DNA of 64,000 nucleotides from JBDTGE01 sp050742975 (GTDB lineage Bacteria; Actinomycetota; Actinomycetes; Mycobacteriales; Jatrophihabitantaceae): NCBI GenBank assembly GCA_050742975.1, contig JBOGDQ010000225.1, positions 12,711 to 76,710 of the forward strand, read 5' to 3'. Shown piece by piece: positions 7,585 to 15,092 of this stretch (position 1 is its first letter; each line of letters starts with the position of its first letter). The notes under the pieces were generated by a model. It saw only the letters and a program-made list of their open reading frames with translations, ran no database searches and was not told where the DNA came from. The position numbers and the translations under genes were made by a program.

Positions 7585-8479
7585 GGGCGATGTCCCACGG
7601 CGCGACCGCGTTGACGAGATCCGGGCCGGCGCAGCTCGTGCAGCGCGGCACCCGGTACACCGTCGCCTCTCGGATCGTCAGCTCGTCCGGAACCAGGGTG
7701 AACAGCCGGCCCGGTAGCCGCGCGTCACGGTTGGCGATCCAGCGCAGCACGATCAGCGCAGCGATCGAGTACGCCCAGTCACGCAGGGCCGGGGGAGCCG
7801 GGGCCGATGGTGCGGTGCAGATGTCGGGGTAGGCCTCGGCGTACTCGACGTTGGCGGCCAGCCGGCGCGACAGGCACTCGGCACACGCGCTCTGGCCGGG
7901 GATCATCAGCGGCCCCACGTGCACGATCGCGCCGTCGTACCCGCCCACGGGCAGCCAGCTGACGCCGTGGGCGAGGCACGCGGCGTTGACCTCGTGCAGC
8001 CGCTGCATCGGTTCCTCGTCCGCCGCCGCGACGACGACCAGGCTGCGAGCCGGATCCAGCCCGGCGATCCGGGCCGGGCCGGGCAGGGCCGCGCAGCGGG
8101 CACCGGAGTCCGACAGTGCCCGGCGCAGTTCGTCACCGGGACCCTCCCAGACCTGCACGTCGGTTCCGGCCAGCCGCTGTTCGGCCTCCCGCGCACTCAC
8201 CCAGCCGGCCACTGCGGCGCTGGCGAACGCCGCCGCGTCCGACACGTCGCCATCTGGCCGGGCATCGGGCTGGGCGAGGCCGAGACGGATCAGCAACTCC
8301 TGGGCGTCCCGCACCCCGTCGACATCGGGACCCGCGTCGAGCGCCGCACCCGCTCCGTCGACGGCGCGCCGGATCGCGCGCCGACCTGCATCGTCGCCTC
8401 GGAACGAGACGACCCGGCGCCCGTCGAACAGGTGCAGGACGCCGGGTCGCTCGATCAGTCGCACGCCTGGTAGCAGCAT
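7574..8479 (-). CDS. E1-like leader-binding cyclodehydratase partner (SagC/ocin-ThiF type)
   Basis: This 301-residue protein resembles the actinobacterial cyclodehydratase C-protein family. The N-terminal 90 residues are suited to a winged-helix RiPP recognition element. An E1/ThiF-like middle follows, and paired cysteines CAEC (199-202) and CTSC (280-283) form the expected zinc site. No clear ATP-binding GxGxxG is visible, as expected for members that only present the leader peptide to YcaO. The ATG at 8479 lies 9 bases after the precursor stop, and its ribosome site (GGGGGAAG) is formed by the last precursor codons. Confidence 0.85.
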   Translation of the reverse strand: MLLPGVRLIERPGVLHLFDGRRVVSFRGDDAGRRAIRRAVDGAGAALDAGPDVDGVRDAQELLIRLGLAQPDARPDGDVSDAAAFASAAVAGWVSAREAEQRLAGTDVQVWEGPGDELRRALSDSGARCAALPGPARIAGLDPARSLVVVAAADEEPMQRLHEVNAACLAHGVSWLPVGGYDGAIVHVGPLMIPGQSACAECLSRRLAANVEYAEAYPDICTAPSAPAPPALRDWAYSIAALIVLRWIANRDARLPGRLFTLVPDELTIREATVYRVPRCTSCAGPDLVNAVAPWDIARDH

Positions 8480-8488
8480 GGTGTGCGG

Positions 8489-8635
8489 TTACTTCCCCCG
8501 GACCCCTGAGCAGGAGGAGCAGCAGCAGCAACACGCGGCTCCGTCCGCCGTCGGCAGCAGGCCGGTGCCGGAGATCGCGACCTGTACCTCGGCGGCGCCC
8601 ACGCGCACCTTCTCGACCAGGGACTGTGTGTTCAT
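8489..8635 (-). CDS. Streptolysin S-like TOMM precursor peptide (48 aa)
   Basis: An ATG at 8635-8633 opens a 48-codon frame. The leader is MNTQSLVEKVRVGAAEVQVA continuing to LLPTADGAA at residue 34. The core starts at residue 35 and reads CCCCCSSCSGVRGK. The run of five Cys, two hydroxyl residues and a Cys matches the start of the streptolysin S core as I recall it (CCCCCTTCC after GG). Six Cys and three Ser could become up to nine azoles. Ribosome site AAAGGGG lies about eight bases upstream. The maturation genes follow immediately. Cleavage after GAA or nearby is inferred. The frame is short and easily missed by automatic annotation. Confidence 0.9.
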   Translation of the reverse strand: MNTQSLVEKVRVGAAEVQVAISGTGLLPTADGAACCCCCSSCSGVRGK

Positions 8636-8672
8636 TGTGTGACCCCTTTCTTATCGGACAACGGACACCGAG

Positions 8673-8701
8673 ACTTTGACAGTGCGCCGATCAGCTGTCA
8701 A
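8673..8701 (-). promoter_or_regulatory. TOMM operon promoter with overlapping operator
   Basis: On the minus strand a perfect -35 TTGACA (8701-8696) is separated by 17 bases from CAAAGT (8678-8673). The predicted start gives a leader of about 30 bases before the precursor ATG. A perfect inverted repeat TTGACAG / CTGTCAA (8676-8682 and 8695-8701, 12-base spacer) overlies both promoter boxes. It is a good site for a repressor such as one of the nearby HTH proteins. Confidence 0.65.
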
Positions 8702-8736
8702 GGACGACTAGCTCGGTTGTGGATAACCGCAGAAGG

Positions 8737-9213
8737 TCAGGCCACCCAGCCGGGATCGGTCCCGACCGCTGCGCGAAGTCGGGCCCGCTCGACGGTGGTC
8801 AGCCGCCGCAGCCTGAGCAGCACCGTCTGCCGGTCGACGTCGAGGACCTGGGCGAGGGCGCCCACGTCGTGGTCCCCTCCGAGTTCACGGATCGCACCGG
8901 CCAGGGACGCCAGAGTCACCAGTCGGCGGGCGGCCTCCGAGTGCACGAGGACCTCCTCGCGCCCTGCCCACGGTCCGCAGTCGTCGACGCCGCGCTCGAG
9001 GTGAATGAGTTCGTGCGTCAGCGTGCACCGTTGCTGCGCGGCGCTGGTGCCCGAGCGCAGCGCGATCACCGGGTACCGCAGCTCGCCGAGGAGCTTTCCT
9101 GGCATCGGCTCCACGACGACGTCGAGCTCGGGCCAGTTCTCGAGCAGGTCGCGCCACGGGTCATACCGCGCAGTGCCGCCGGGCGGGTGGTGGCTTCGCG
9201 CCATGTCGGTCAT
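8737..9213 (-). CDS. ImmA/IrrE-family metallopeptidase
   Basis: The 158-residue protein has the zinc-peptidase motif HELIH at 67-71 followed by LERG, typical of ImmA/IrrE (DUF955) proteins, and a C-terminal helical region. Known members cleave partner HTH repressors. The partner HTH gene lies immediately upstream, so a repressor-antirepressor pair is likely. The start is uncertain: I chose ATG 9213, but an in-frame TTG at 9264, eight bases after the HTH stop, and an ATG at 9204 are alternatives. It is the last gene before the TOMM promoter and on the same strand, so read-through into the operon is possible. Confidence 0.82.
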   Translation of the reverse strand: MTDMARSHHPPGGTARYDPWRDLLENWPELDVVVEPMPGKLLGELRYPVIALRSGTSAAQQRCTLTHELIHLERGVDDCGPWAGREEVLVHSEAARRLVTLASLAGAIRELGGDHDVGALAQVLDVDRQTVLLRLRRLTTVERARLRAAVGTDPGWVA

Positions 9214-9272
9214 GGCGGCACGCTCGCAAGCCGGGCCGACACTCGAGTCCGGCCCTGTGGACAACGCGAGGC

Positions 9273-9713
9273 TCAGGTGGTCGGCGGCTCCGGCTCGCCG
9301 TGCCGGGCCGCGCGGCGCGACGGGGCGCGACGCGGACCGGGGAGCTCGCTCACCTCGGCGCCCGCGCGCTCGGACCTCGCCTCGAGCATCGCCCGGATGA
9401 CCTCGTCGACGGCGCGGCGCTGCCTGCGACTCAATCGGCTGGCCTCGGCGGGCGGGACGTACGGTGCAGTCGTCTCGGACGGCAGGTTCGCCGCGGCGCG
9501 CAGCTTGCGCAGCGGGACGTCCAGCACCTCGGCGAAGGCGACCAGGGTCGCCTCGTCCGGTGTCCCATGATCGCCGCGCAGGTAACGCGCCGCCGTGTCG
9601 TGGTTCATCGTGTAGCCGTGCTCTTGGGCCAGGCGGGCGATCGCGCGCCCGGACAGGCCCTTGACGTTGGCGGCCGTGATCGCCTCGGACAGCCCGCTCA
9701 CCTGCGTACCCAC
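9273..9713 (-). CDS. Helix-turn-helix (XRE-like) regulator
   Basis: This 146-residue protein has a helix-turn-helix near the N-terminus (GRAIARLAQEHG then DTAARYLRGDHGTPDEATLVAFAEVLDVP, like XRE/Cro domains in which one helix is extended) and a charged, Pro/Arg-rich C-terminus. Coupling to the ImmA-type peptidase gene suggests that it is the cleavage target. Its GTG start at 9713 has no clear ribosome site; an in-frame GTG lies four codons later. A promoter in the 245-base region shared with the divergent HTH gene at 9959 is expected. Confidence 0.75.
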   Translation of the reverse strand: MGTQVSGLSEAITAANVKGLSGRAIARLAQEHGYTMNHDTAARYLRGDHGTPDEATLVAFAEVLDVPLRKLRAAANLPSETTAPYVPPAEASRLSRRQRRAVDEVIRAMLEARSERAGAEVSELPGPRRAPSRRAARHGEPEPPTT

Positions 9714-9958
9714 TTGCTGTCGGGTCCCGGTCGTCGATCGAATCGCAAGCCCGCAGTCACGCTGTAGACACTACTGGCCCACGCGTCCCGGGAAAGGGCG
9801 CGTATCGGGCAATCGGTGCAGACAACGTGCACGCGGCAGAAGTCGCCGGATGATCACCGCGGCGTGTCGTGCCGGACGTATGTCCAGACGGCAGACATTT
9901 CGGATACGGTGCGCATACCGCACGACGGGCCGGTGGGCAGGTTGCGAGGGAGGCGCTG
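9714..9958. other. Divergent control region between two HTH genes
   Basis: This gene-free stretch separates the minus-strand HTH-ImmA pair from the plus-strand HTH gene. It contains short palindromes that may be operators: GTAGACACTAC near 9771-9781, TGTC/GACA arms near 9881-9897 and GGT/ACC arms around 9909-9918. No RNA gene is recognisable. Confidence 0.4.
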
Positions 9959-10174
9959 ATGCGGGTTCGGGACCGGGTGACGCTTCGTGCGTATCTGGAG
10001 TTGCTGGGGCTGTCCGAACGAGCCCTGGCCGCTCGCGCAGGGGTCGGCCACGCGACGGTGAACCACCTTCTCTCGGGACGCCGGACGAGCTGCTCGCACC
10101 GCACCGCCCGCGCCATCGAGGCCGCGCTCGCCTGCCCGCCGGGCGTCTTCTTCGAGCGTCCGCCGACGACCTGA
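9959..10174 (+). CDS. Small XRE-family HTH protein (phage repressor-like)
   Basis: The 71-residue protein is almost entirely one XRE/Cro domain: LRAYLELLGLSERALAARAG, then GHATVNHLLSGRRTSCSHRTARAIEAAL, ending CPPGVFFERP. I chose the ATG at 9959 because GGGAGG lies 5 bases upstream; the frame is open for another 30 codons upstream but that stretch is not protein-like. Proteins of this size and ending occur in actinophages and integrative elements. With the divergent HTH-ImmA pair it could form a two-repressor switch next to the TOMM operon, but this is speculative. Confidence 0.78.
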   Translation: MRVRDRVTLRAYLELLGLSERALAARAGVGHATVNHLLSGRRTSCSHRTARAIEAALACPPGVFFERPPTT

Positions 10175-10220
10175 CCCGGCCCGACTCGCAGCCGATGCAG
10201 GCGCTACCGCCGGAGGCGTT

Positions 10221-10250
10221 TTGGAGTCTCGCGTTGCGCCCGGGTAGACT
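10221..10250 (+). promoter_or_regulatory. Candidate infA operon promoter
   Basis: A -35 TTGGAG (10221-10226) and -10 TAGACT (10245-10250) are separated by 18 bases, giving a transcript leader of about 125 bases before infA. This is the only good sigma-70-like pair in the 206-base gap after the HTH gene. Confidence 0.5.
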
Positions 10251-10380
10251 CGATCGTTGGCGCGTGCCGCCCTTCTCCTGTGCCCGCTGTGGCCGCGAGC
10301 CGGAGACGTCGGGCCCTCCAGTGCGATGCCGAAGTCAGCCGTTCGCGCGGTCCGAAAGAGCGATTTGAAAAGCGGAGAAT

Positions 10381-10602
10381 ATGCCCAAGAAGGACGGGGC
10401 CATCGAGGTCGAAGGCCGCGTGGTCGAGCCACTGCCCAACGCCATGTTCCGGGTGGAACTGAGCAACGGACACAAGGTGCTCGCCCACATCAGCGGCAAG
10501 ATGCGTCAGCACTACATCCGCATCCTCCCGGAGGATCGCGTGGTGGTGGAGCTCTCGCCCTACGACCTGACCCGCGGGCGCATCGTCTACCGCTACAAGT
10601 AA
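10381..10602 (+). CDS. infA: Translation initiation factor IF-1
   Basis: The 73-residue OB-fold protein starts MPKKDGAIEVEGRVVE and contains the family hallmark HISGKMRQHYIRILPEDRV. It binds the 30S A site during initiation. Ribosome site GGAGA lies four bases before the ATG. It heads the infA-rpmJ-rpsM-rpsK-rpsD-rpoA-rplQ group as in other actinobacteria. Confidence 0.98.
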   Translation: MPKKDGAIEVEGRVVEPLPNAMFRVELSNGHKVLAHISGKMRQHYIRILPEDRVVVELSPYDLTRGRIVYRYK

Positions 10603-10655
10603 GTCGCCGCACTGCACTCGAGTTAGTTGTCACTGCCAGAAGAAGGGCATGGGCC

Positions 10656-10769
10656 GTGAAGGTCAAGCCGAGCGTCAAGCCGATCTGCGACAAGTGCAAG
10701 GTCATCCGTCGCAATGGTCGGGTCATGGTGATCTGCGAGAACCTGCGCCACAAGCAGCGCCAGGGCTAG
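10656..10769 (+). CDS. rpmJ: 50S ribosomal protein L36
   Basis: A 37-residue frame from GTG 10656 reads VKVKPSVKPICDKCKVIRR and continues through MVICENLRHKQRQG. The C-x2-C...C-x4-H zinc ligand set of the zinc-bearing L36 form is present. AGAAGGGC upstream supplies a ribosome site. It lies between infA and rpsM as usual. Confidence 0.97.
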   Translation: MKVKPSVKPICDKCKVIRRNGRVMVICENLRHKQRQG

Positions 10770-10920
10770 GCAGCATCACGCAAGCGCACACCAGCCCGCG
10801 GTCGAGACCATTCGACACAGCGGGTCCGCGTCCGGACGAAGGCCGGACCTCATCCCTTGGGCGGGATGGGAACGGGTGCGCACCACACCTTCGACGAACA
10901 GAAACCGGAGAACCGCCCGC

Positions 10921-11301
10921 ATGGCACGACTTTCCGGCGTTGATCTGCCCCGCGAGAAGCGGATGGAGATCGCGCTCACCTACATCTACGGCATGGGCCG
11001 TACCCGCGCGAAGCAGACCCTCGAGGCCACCGGCATCAGCCCGGACCTGCGGGCCCGCGACCTGACCGACGACGACCTGTTGCGGCTGCGCGAGCACATC
11101 GACGCCAACTTCAAGGTCGAGGGTGACCTGCGCCGCGAGGTCGCAGCCGACATCCGCCGCAAGATCGAGATCGGCTGCTACCAGGGCATCCGGCACCGCC
11201 GCGGCCTGCCCGTCCACGGCCAGCGGACCAAGACGAACGCCCGCACGCGCAAGGGTCCCAAGAAGACCATCGCCGGCAAGAAGAAGGCAGGGAAGAAGTA
11301 A
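10921..11301 (+). CDS. rpsM: 30S ribosomal protein S13
   Basis: The 126-residue protein begins MARLSGVDLPREKRMEIALT and has the GIRHRRGLPVHGQRTKTNARTRKG signature and a Lys-rich tail. It contacts 16S rRNA at the head of the 30S subunit and tRNA. I used ATG 10921, preceded by a GGAG site, although the frame is open further upstream. The stop overlaps the rpsK ATG by one base. Confidence 0.98.
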   Translation: MARLSGVDLPREKRMEIALTYIYGMGRTRAKQTLEATGISPDLRARDLTDDDLLRLREHIDANFKVEGDLRREVAADIRRKIEIGCYQGIRHRRGLPVHGQRTKTNARTRKGPKKTIAGKKKAGKK

Positions 11302-11705
11302 TGCCAGGTCAGGCACGCAAGGCGGGCGTCAAGAAGGTCCGCCGCAAGGAGAAGAAGAACATCGCCCACGGCCAGGCGCACATCAAGAGCACGTTCAACA
11401 ACACGATCGTGTCGATCACCGACCCGCTGGGCAACGTGATCAGCTGGGCCTCGGCCGGGCACGTCGGCTTCAAGGGCTCGCGCAAGTCCACGCCGTTCGC
11501 GGCGCAGATGGCGGCCGAGAACGCGGCGCGCAAGGCGCAGGAGCACGGCATGAAGAAGGTCGACGTCTTCGTCAAGGGCCCCGGCTCCGGACGCGAGACC
11601 GCAATCCGTTCACTGCAGGCGACCGGCCTCGAGGTCGGCACGATTTCGGACGTGACGCCGCAGCCGCACAACGGCTGCCGCCCGCCCAAGCGCCGGAGGG
11701 TTTGA
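11301..11705 (+). CDS. rpsK: 30S ribosomal protein S11
   Basis: The 134-residue platform protein shows HIKSTFNNTIVSITDPLGN, GFKGSRKSTPFAAQ and the C-terminal DVTPQPHNGCRPPKRRRV, all diagnostic for S11. It overlaps rpsM by one base and lies 6 bases before rpsD. Confidence 0.98.
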   Translation: MPGQARKAGVKKVRRKEKKNIAHGQAHIKSTFNNTIVSITDPLGNVISWASAGHVGFKGSRKSTPFAAQMAAENAARKAQEHGMKKVDVFVKGPGSGRETAIRSLQATGLEVGTISDVTPQPHNGCRPPKRRRV

Positions 11706-11711
11706 TCCAGT

Positions 11712-12317
11712 ATGGCTCGTTACACCGGACCCGCGACGCGGATCTCGCGTCGCCTGAACGTCGACCTGGTCGGCGGCGACAGCTCGTTCGAGCGTCGTCC
11801 CTACCCGCCCGGTCAGCACGGCCGCGCCCGCATCAAGCAGAGCGAGTACTTGATGCAGCTGCAGGAGAAGCAGAAGGCCAAGTACAGCTACGGCGTGCTG
11901 GAGAAGCAGTTCCGCCGCTACTACGAGGAAGCGGTCGGGCGCCAGGGCAAGACCGGCGACAACCTGCTGCAGATCCTCGAGTCGCGGCTGGACAACGTCG
12001 TCTACCGGGCCGGCCTGGCCCGCACCCGCCGGGCGGCCCGCCAACTCGTCAGCCACGGCCACTTCGTGGTCAACGGGCACAAGGTCGACATCCCCAGCTT
12101 CCGCGTGTCCCAGTGGGACATCATCGACGTCAAGCCGAAGTCGCTGGAGACTACGCCCTTCCTCATCGCGCGCGAGAGTTTCGGTGATCGTCCGGTTCCG
12201 GCCTGGTTGCAGGTCGTGCCCGGACGGCTCCGCATCCTCGTGCACCAGCTTCCTGTCCGGGCTCAGATCGAGATCCCGTTGCAGGAGCAGCTGATCGTCG
12301 AGCTCTACTCCAAGTAA
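11712..12317 (+). CDS. rpsD: 30S ribosomal protein S4 (zinc-free form)
   Basis: The 201-residue protein begins MARYTGPATRISRRL and has an S4 RNA-binding domain around 92-150 (LESRLDNVVYRAGLARTRRA, then HFVVNGHKVDIPS). The N-terminus lacks the four zinc-binding cysteines found in the C+ form, so this is the C- type. S4 nucleates 30S assembly and in many bacteria represses its own operon. Confidence 0.98.
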   Translation: MARYTGPATRISRRLNVDLVGGDSSFERRPYPPGQHGRARIKQSEYLMQLQEKQKAKYSYGVLEKQFRRYYEEAVGRQGKTGDNLLQILESRLDNVVYRAGLARTRRAARQLVSHGHFVVNGHKVDIPSFRVSQWDIIDVKPKSLETTPFLIARESFGDRPVPAWLQVVPGRLRILVHQLPVRAQIEIPLQEQLIVELYSK

Positions 12318-12374
12318 CACCACCTGTCAGCGGACGTCATATAGCGGTCGTCCCAGACCCCAAGGAGCACAACT

Positions 12375-13403
12375 GTGCTGATCTCCGAGCGCCCCTCGGT
12401 CACCGAGGAGCCCATCTCCGACACTCGGTCGCGGTTCATCATCGGCCCGCTTGAGCCGGGTTTCGGCTACACCCTCGGCAACTCGCTGCGGCGCACGCTG
12501 CTGTCGTCCATTCCCGGCGCGGCCGTCACCAGCATCCGCATCGACGGCGTGCTGCACGAGTTCACGACGGTCGAGGGGGTGAAGGAAGACGTCACCGACA
12601 TCATCCTGAACCTGAAGGAGCTGGTCGTCAGCTCCGAGAGTGACGAGCCGGTCGTCATGTACCTGCGCAAGCAGGGCCCCGGCGAGGTCACCGCCGCCGA
12701 CATCGCGCCGCCGGCCGGCGTCACGGTGCACAACTCCGACCTGAAGATCGCCACGATCAACAAGAAGGGCCGGCTGGAGATCGAGCTGATCGTCGAGCGC
12801 GGACGGGGATACGTCACCGCCGTGCAGAACAAGCAGCCCGGTCAGGAGATCGGCCGCATCCCGGTCGACTCGATCTACTCACCGGTGCTCAAGGTGACCT
12901 ACGCCGTCGAGGCGACGCGTGTCGAGCAGCGCACCGACTTCGACCGCCTGGTCGTCGACGTCGAGACCAAGAACTCGATCGCACCGCGTGACGCCGTCGC
13001 CAGCGCCGGGCACACGCTGGTCGAGCTGTTCGGCCTGTTCCGCGAGCTGAACGAGGAGGCCGAGGGCATCGACGTCGGCCCGTCGCCGGCCGAGGTCGCC
13101 GACATCGCCGCGTTCTCCATGCCGATCGAGGACCTGGATCTGACGGTGCGCTCGTACAACTGCCTCAAGCGCGAGGGTATCCACACCGTCGGTGAGCTGG
13201 TGGGCCGCAGCGAGGCCGACCTGCTCGACATCCGCAACTTCGGTTCGAAGTCGATTGACGAGGTCAAGATCAAGCTGCACGGCCTGGGCCTTGCGCTCAA
13301 GGACAGCCCGCCCGGATTCGAGCTGCCGACGTCGGTCGAGTCCTACGGGGACGACGACTTCGACAGCGGCGACGGCGACTTCACCGAGACCGAGCAGCTC
13401 TAA
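12375..13403 (+). CDS. rpoA: RNA polymerase subunit alpha
   Basis: The 342-residue subunit has the N-terminal dimerisation domain (GPLEPGFGYTLGNSLRRTLLSSIPGAAVTS) and the C-terminal domain that contacts UP elements and activators (CLKREGIHTVGELVGRSEADLLDIRNFG). An acidic tail follows. The GTG at 12375 has AAGGAGC eight bases upstream. It lies in its usual place between rpsD and rplQ. Confidence 0.98.
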   Translation: MLISERPSVTEEPISDTRSRFIIGPLEPGFGYTLGNSLRRTLLSSIPGAAVTSIRIDGVLHEFTTVEGVKEDVTDIILNLKELVVSSESDEPVVMYLRKQGPGEVTAADIAPPAGVTVHNSDLKIATINKKGRLEIELIVERGRGYVTAVQNKQPGQEIGRIPVDSIYSPVLKVTYAVEATRVEQRTDFDRLVVDVETKNSIAPRDAVASAGHTLVELFGLFRELNEEAEGIDVGPSPAEVADIAAFSMPIEDLDLTVRSYNCLKREGIHTVGELVGRSEADLLDIRNFGSKSIDEVKIKLHGLGLALKDSPPGFELPTSVESYGDDDFDSGDGDFTETEQL

Positions 13404-13443
13404 GTCACCCGAAGAACAGCCACCCGAACATTAGGAGCACGAC

Positions 13444-14190
13444 ATGCCTACGCCCACGAAGGGTCGCCGGTTCGGCGGTAGTCCCGCGCACGAGCGGCTG
13501 ATGCTCGCGAACCTTGCGACCGCGCTGTTCGAGCACGACCGGATCTCCACCACCGAGGCCAAGGCCAAGCGCCTGCGCCCGCTGGCTGAGCGGCTGATCA
13601 CCTTCGCCAAGCGGGGGGATCTGCACGCCCGTCGCCAAGTGATGACGGTCATCCGCGACAAGGACGTCGTGCACAAGCTGTTCGCCGAGATCGGTCCCAA
13701 GATGGCCGAACGCCCCGGTGGCTACACGCGGATCATCAAGACCAACCCGCGCAAGGGCGACAATGCGCCGATGGCCGTGATCGAGATCGTCGAGGAGCGG
13801 TCCTCCGTCGTGAGGGAGGCCGAGCGGGCGCGTGGCACCAAGGTCGCCGCGAAGAAGGCGCCCACCGGTCGCACCAGGGAGATCGCCGAGGACGCTGCCG
13901 CCGAATCGGAGACCGCCGCGAAGGTCGCGACAGCTGACGACGTGACGACAGCTGACGACGTGACGACAGCTGACGACGTCTCGACCGACGAGACCTCGAC
14001 CGAGGCAGCGGCCGAGGAGGCCTCGCTGGAGGCCGGTCAGGACGAGGGTGGCCTGGCCGCGATCGGCCTGGCGGAGGGCGATGTCGAGCAGGCAGCTGAT
14101 GCAATCGACGAACCCGAGGCCGGCGCCGAGCTCGGCAGCACCCCCGACGTCGCCGACGACGCCGAGGCTGAGGACACCGAAGACAAGTAG
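13444..14190 (+). CDS. rplQ: 50S ribosomal protein L17 with long acidic tail
   Basis: The first 120 residues are ordinary L17 (MPTPTKGRRFGGSPAHERLM, then ERPGGYTRIIKTNPRKGDNAPMAVIEIVE). A further 128 residues rich in Ala, Glu and Asp follow, including a threefold TADDVT repeat, giving 248 residues against about 120 in most bacteria. Actinobacteria often have extended L17 tails, but this one is long. Its function is unknown and it is likely disordered on the ribosome surface. Confidence 0.96.
   Translation: MPTPTKGRRFGGSPAHERLMLANLATALFEHDRISTTEAKAKRLRPLAERLITFAKRGDLHARRQVMTVIRDKDVVHKLFAEIGPKMAERPGGYTRIIKTNPRKGDNAPMAVIEIVEERSSVVREAERARGTKVAAKKAPTGRTREIAEDAAAESETAAKVATADDVTTADDVTTADDVSTDETSTEAAAEEASLEAGQDEGGLAAIGLAEGDVEQAADAIDEPEAGAELGSTPDVADDAEAEDTEDK
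13930..13980 (+). repeat. 18-base tandem repeat inside rplQ
   Basis: The unit ACAGCTGACGACGTGACG occurs 2.8 times without mismatch and encodes TADDVT repeats in the acidic L17 tail. Being a multiple of three, copy number can change without a frameshift. Confidence 0.9.
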
Positions 14191-14197
14191 CTCCACC

Positions 14198-15049
14198 GTG
14201 AGTTCGTCCGACGAGCCCGCCATGCCCGCTGGGGATGGCGGGCTCGTCCGTGTCCGGCTGGACATCGCGTACGACGGCACGGAGTTCTCCGGCTGGGCGG
14301 TTCAGCCCGGCCGCCGGACCGTGCAGGGCGAGCTCGAAGCGGCGCTGGCCCGCGTGCTGCGGGTGCCGGCCGCGCTGACGGTCGCCGGGCGCACCGATGC
14401 CGGCGTCCATGCGAGCGGGCAGGTCGCGCACCTCGACGTTCCGCAGCCGATCTGGGTCGCGATCCGGGGCAGTCTGGTGCGGCGTCTATCGGGCGTGCTC
14501 GGCGGCGACGTGCGGGTGCGTGGCGTGGCCGAGGTGCCGGCCGAGTTCGACGCGCGCTTCGGTGCGCTCTGGCGGCGTTACCAGTACCGGATCACCGAGC
14601 GCGAGAGCGGCGCGGACCCGTTGCGTCGCCATCAGGTCCTGTCGTGGCGGCGCCCCCTGGACGTGGCTGCGATGTCGGCGGCCGCCGCGCAGCTGGTCGG
14701 GCTGCACGACTTCGTCGCGTTCTGCAAGCGACGCGACAACCGCACGAGCATCCGCGAGCTGCAGTTGTGTCGCGTCGAGCGAACCGGCGACGGGGAGATC
14801 GTCTGCACGGCGCAGGCGGACGCGTTCTGCCACTCGATGGTGCGTTCGCTCGTCGGTGCCCTGCTGGCCGTCGGCGAGGGCAGGCGGCCGGTCGGCTGGC
14901 CGGCGGGACTGTTCGGCATCGATCGCCGGGCGGACGAGATCGTCGTCGCGCCGGCGCACGGGCTCACGCTGGTCGAGGTCGGCTACCCGCCGCCGGATCA
15001 GCTCGCCGACCGTGCGCGGCACACCCGCATGCCGCGCACGCTCGGGTAG
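14198..15049 (+). CDS. truA: tRNA pseudouridine(38-40) synthase
   Basis: The 283-residue enzyme has the TruA opening RLDIAYDGTEFSGWAVQPG, the catalytic aspartate in AGRTDAGVHA, and CHSMVRSLVGALLAVGEG near the C-terminus. It converts U38-U40 of many tRNAs to pseudouridine. I chose GTG 14198, 7 bases after rplQ; ATG 14222 is an alternative. The location after rplQ is conserved in actinobacteria. Confidence 0.95.
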   Translation: MSSSDEPAMPAGDGGLVRVRLDIAYDGTEFSGWAVQPGRRTVQGELEAALARVLRVPAALTVAGRTDAGVHASGQVAHLDVPQPIWVAIRGSLVRRLSGVLGGDVRVRGVAEVPAEFDARFGALWRRYQYRITERESGADPLRRHQVLSWRRPLDVAAMSAAAAQLVGLHDFVAFCKRRDNRTSIRELQLCRVERTGDGEIVCTAQADAFCHSMVRSLVGALLAVGEGRRPVGWPAGLFGIDRRADEIVVAPAHGLTLVEVGYPPPDQLADRARHTRMPRTLG

Positions 15050-15092
15050 CGCTCGCCCTGCGTGCGGGCATGGTGGCCGGTACGTTCTTGGA

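Noticed and set aside
8676..8704. A plus-strand TTGACA at 8676 as a promoter facing the HTH-ImmA genes
   Set aside because: The position 17 bases downstream reads CAAGGA, a poor -10, and no plus-strand gene follows; the box is the left arm of the inverted repeat.
10175..10380. Map/adk/secY genes expected before infA
   Set aside because: Their absence is not a rearrangement signal: in mycobacteria, as I recall, the infA operon is also separate from the secY-adk-map genes.
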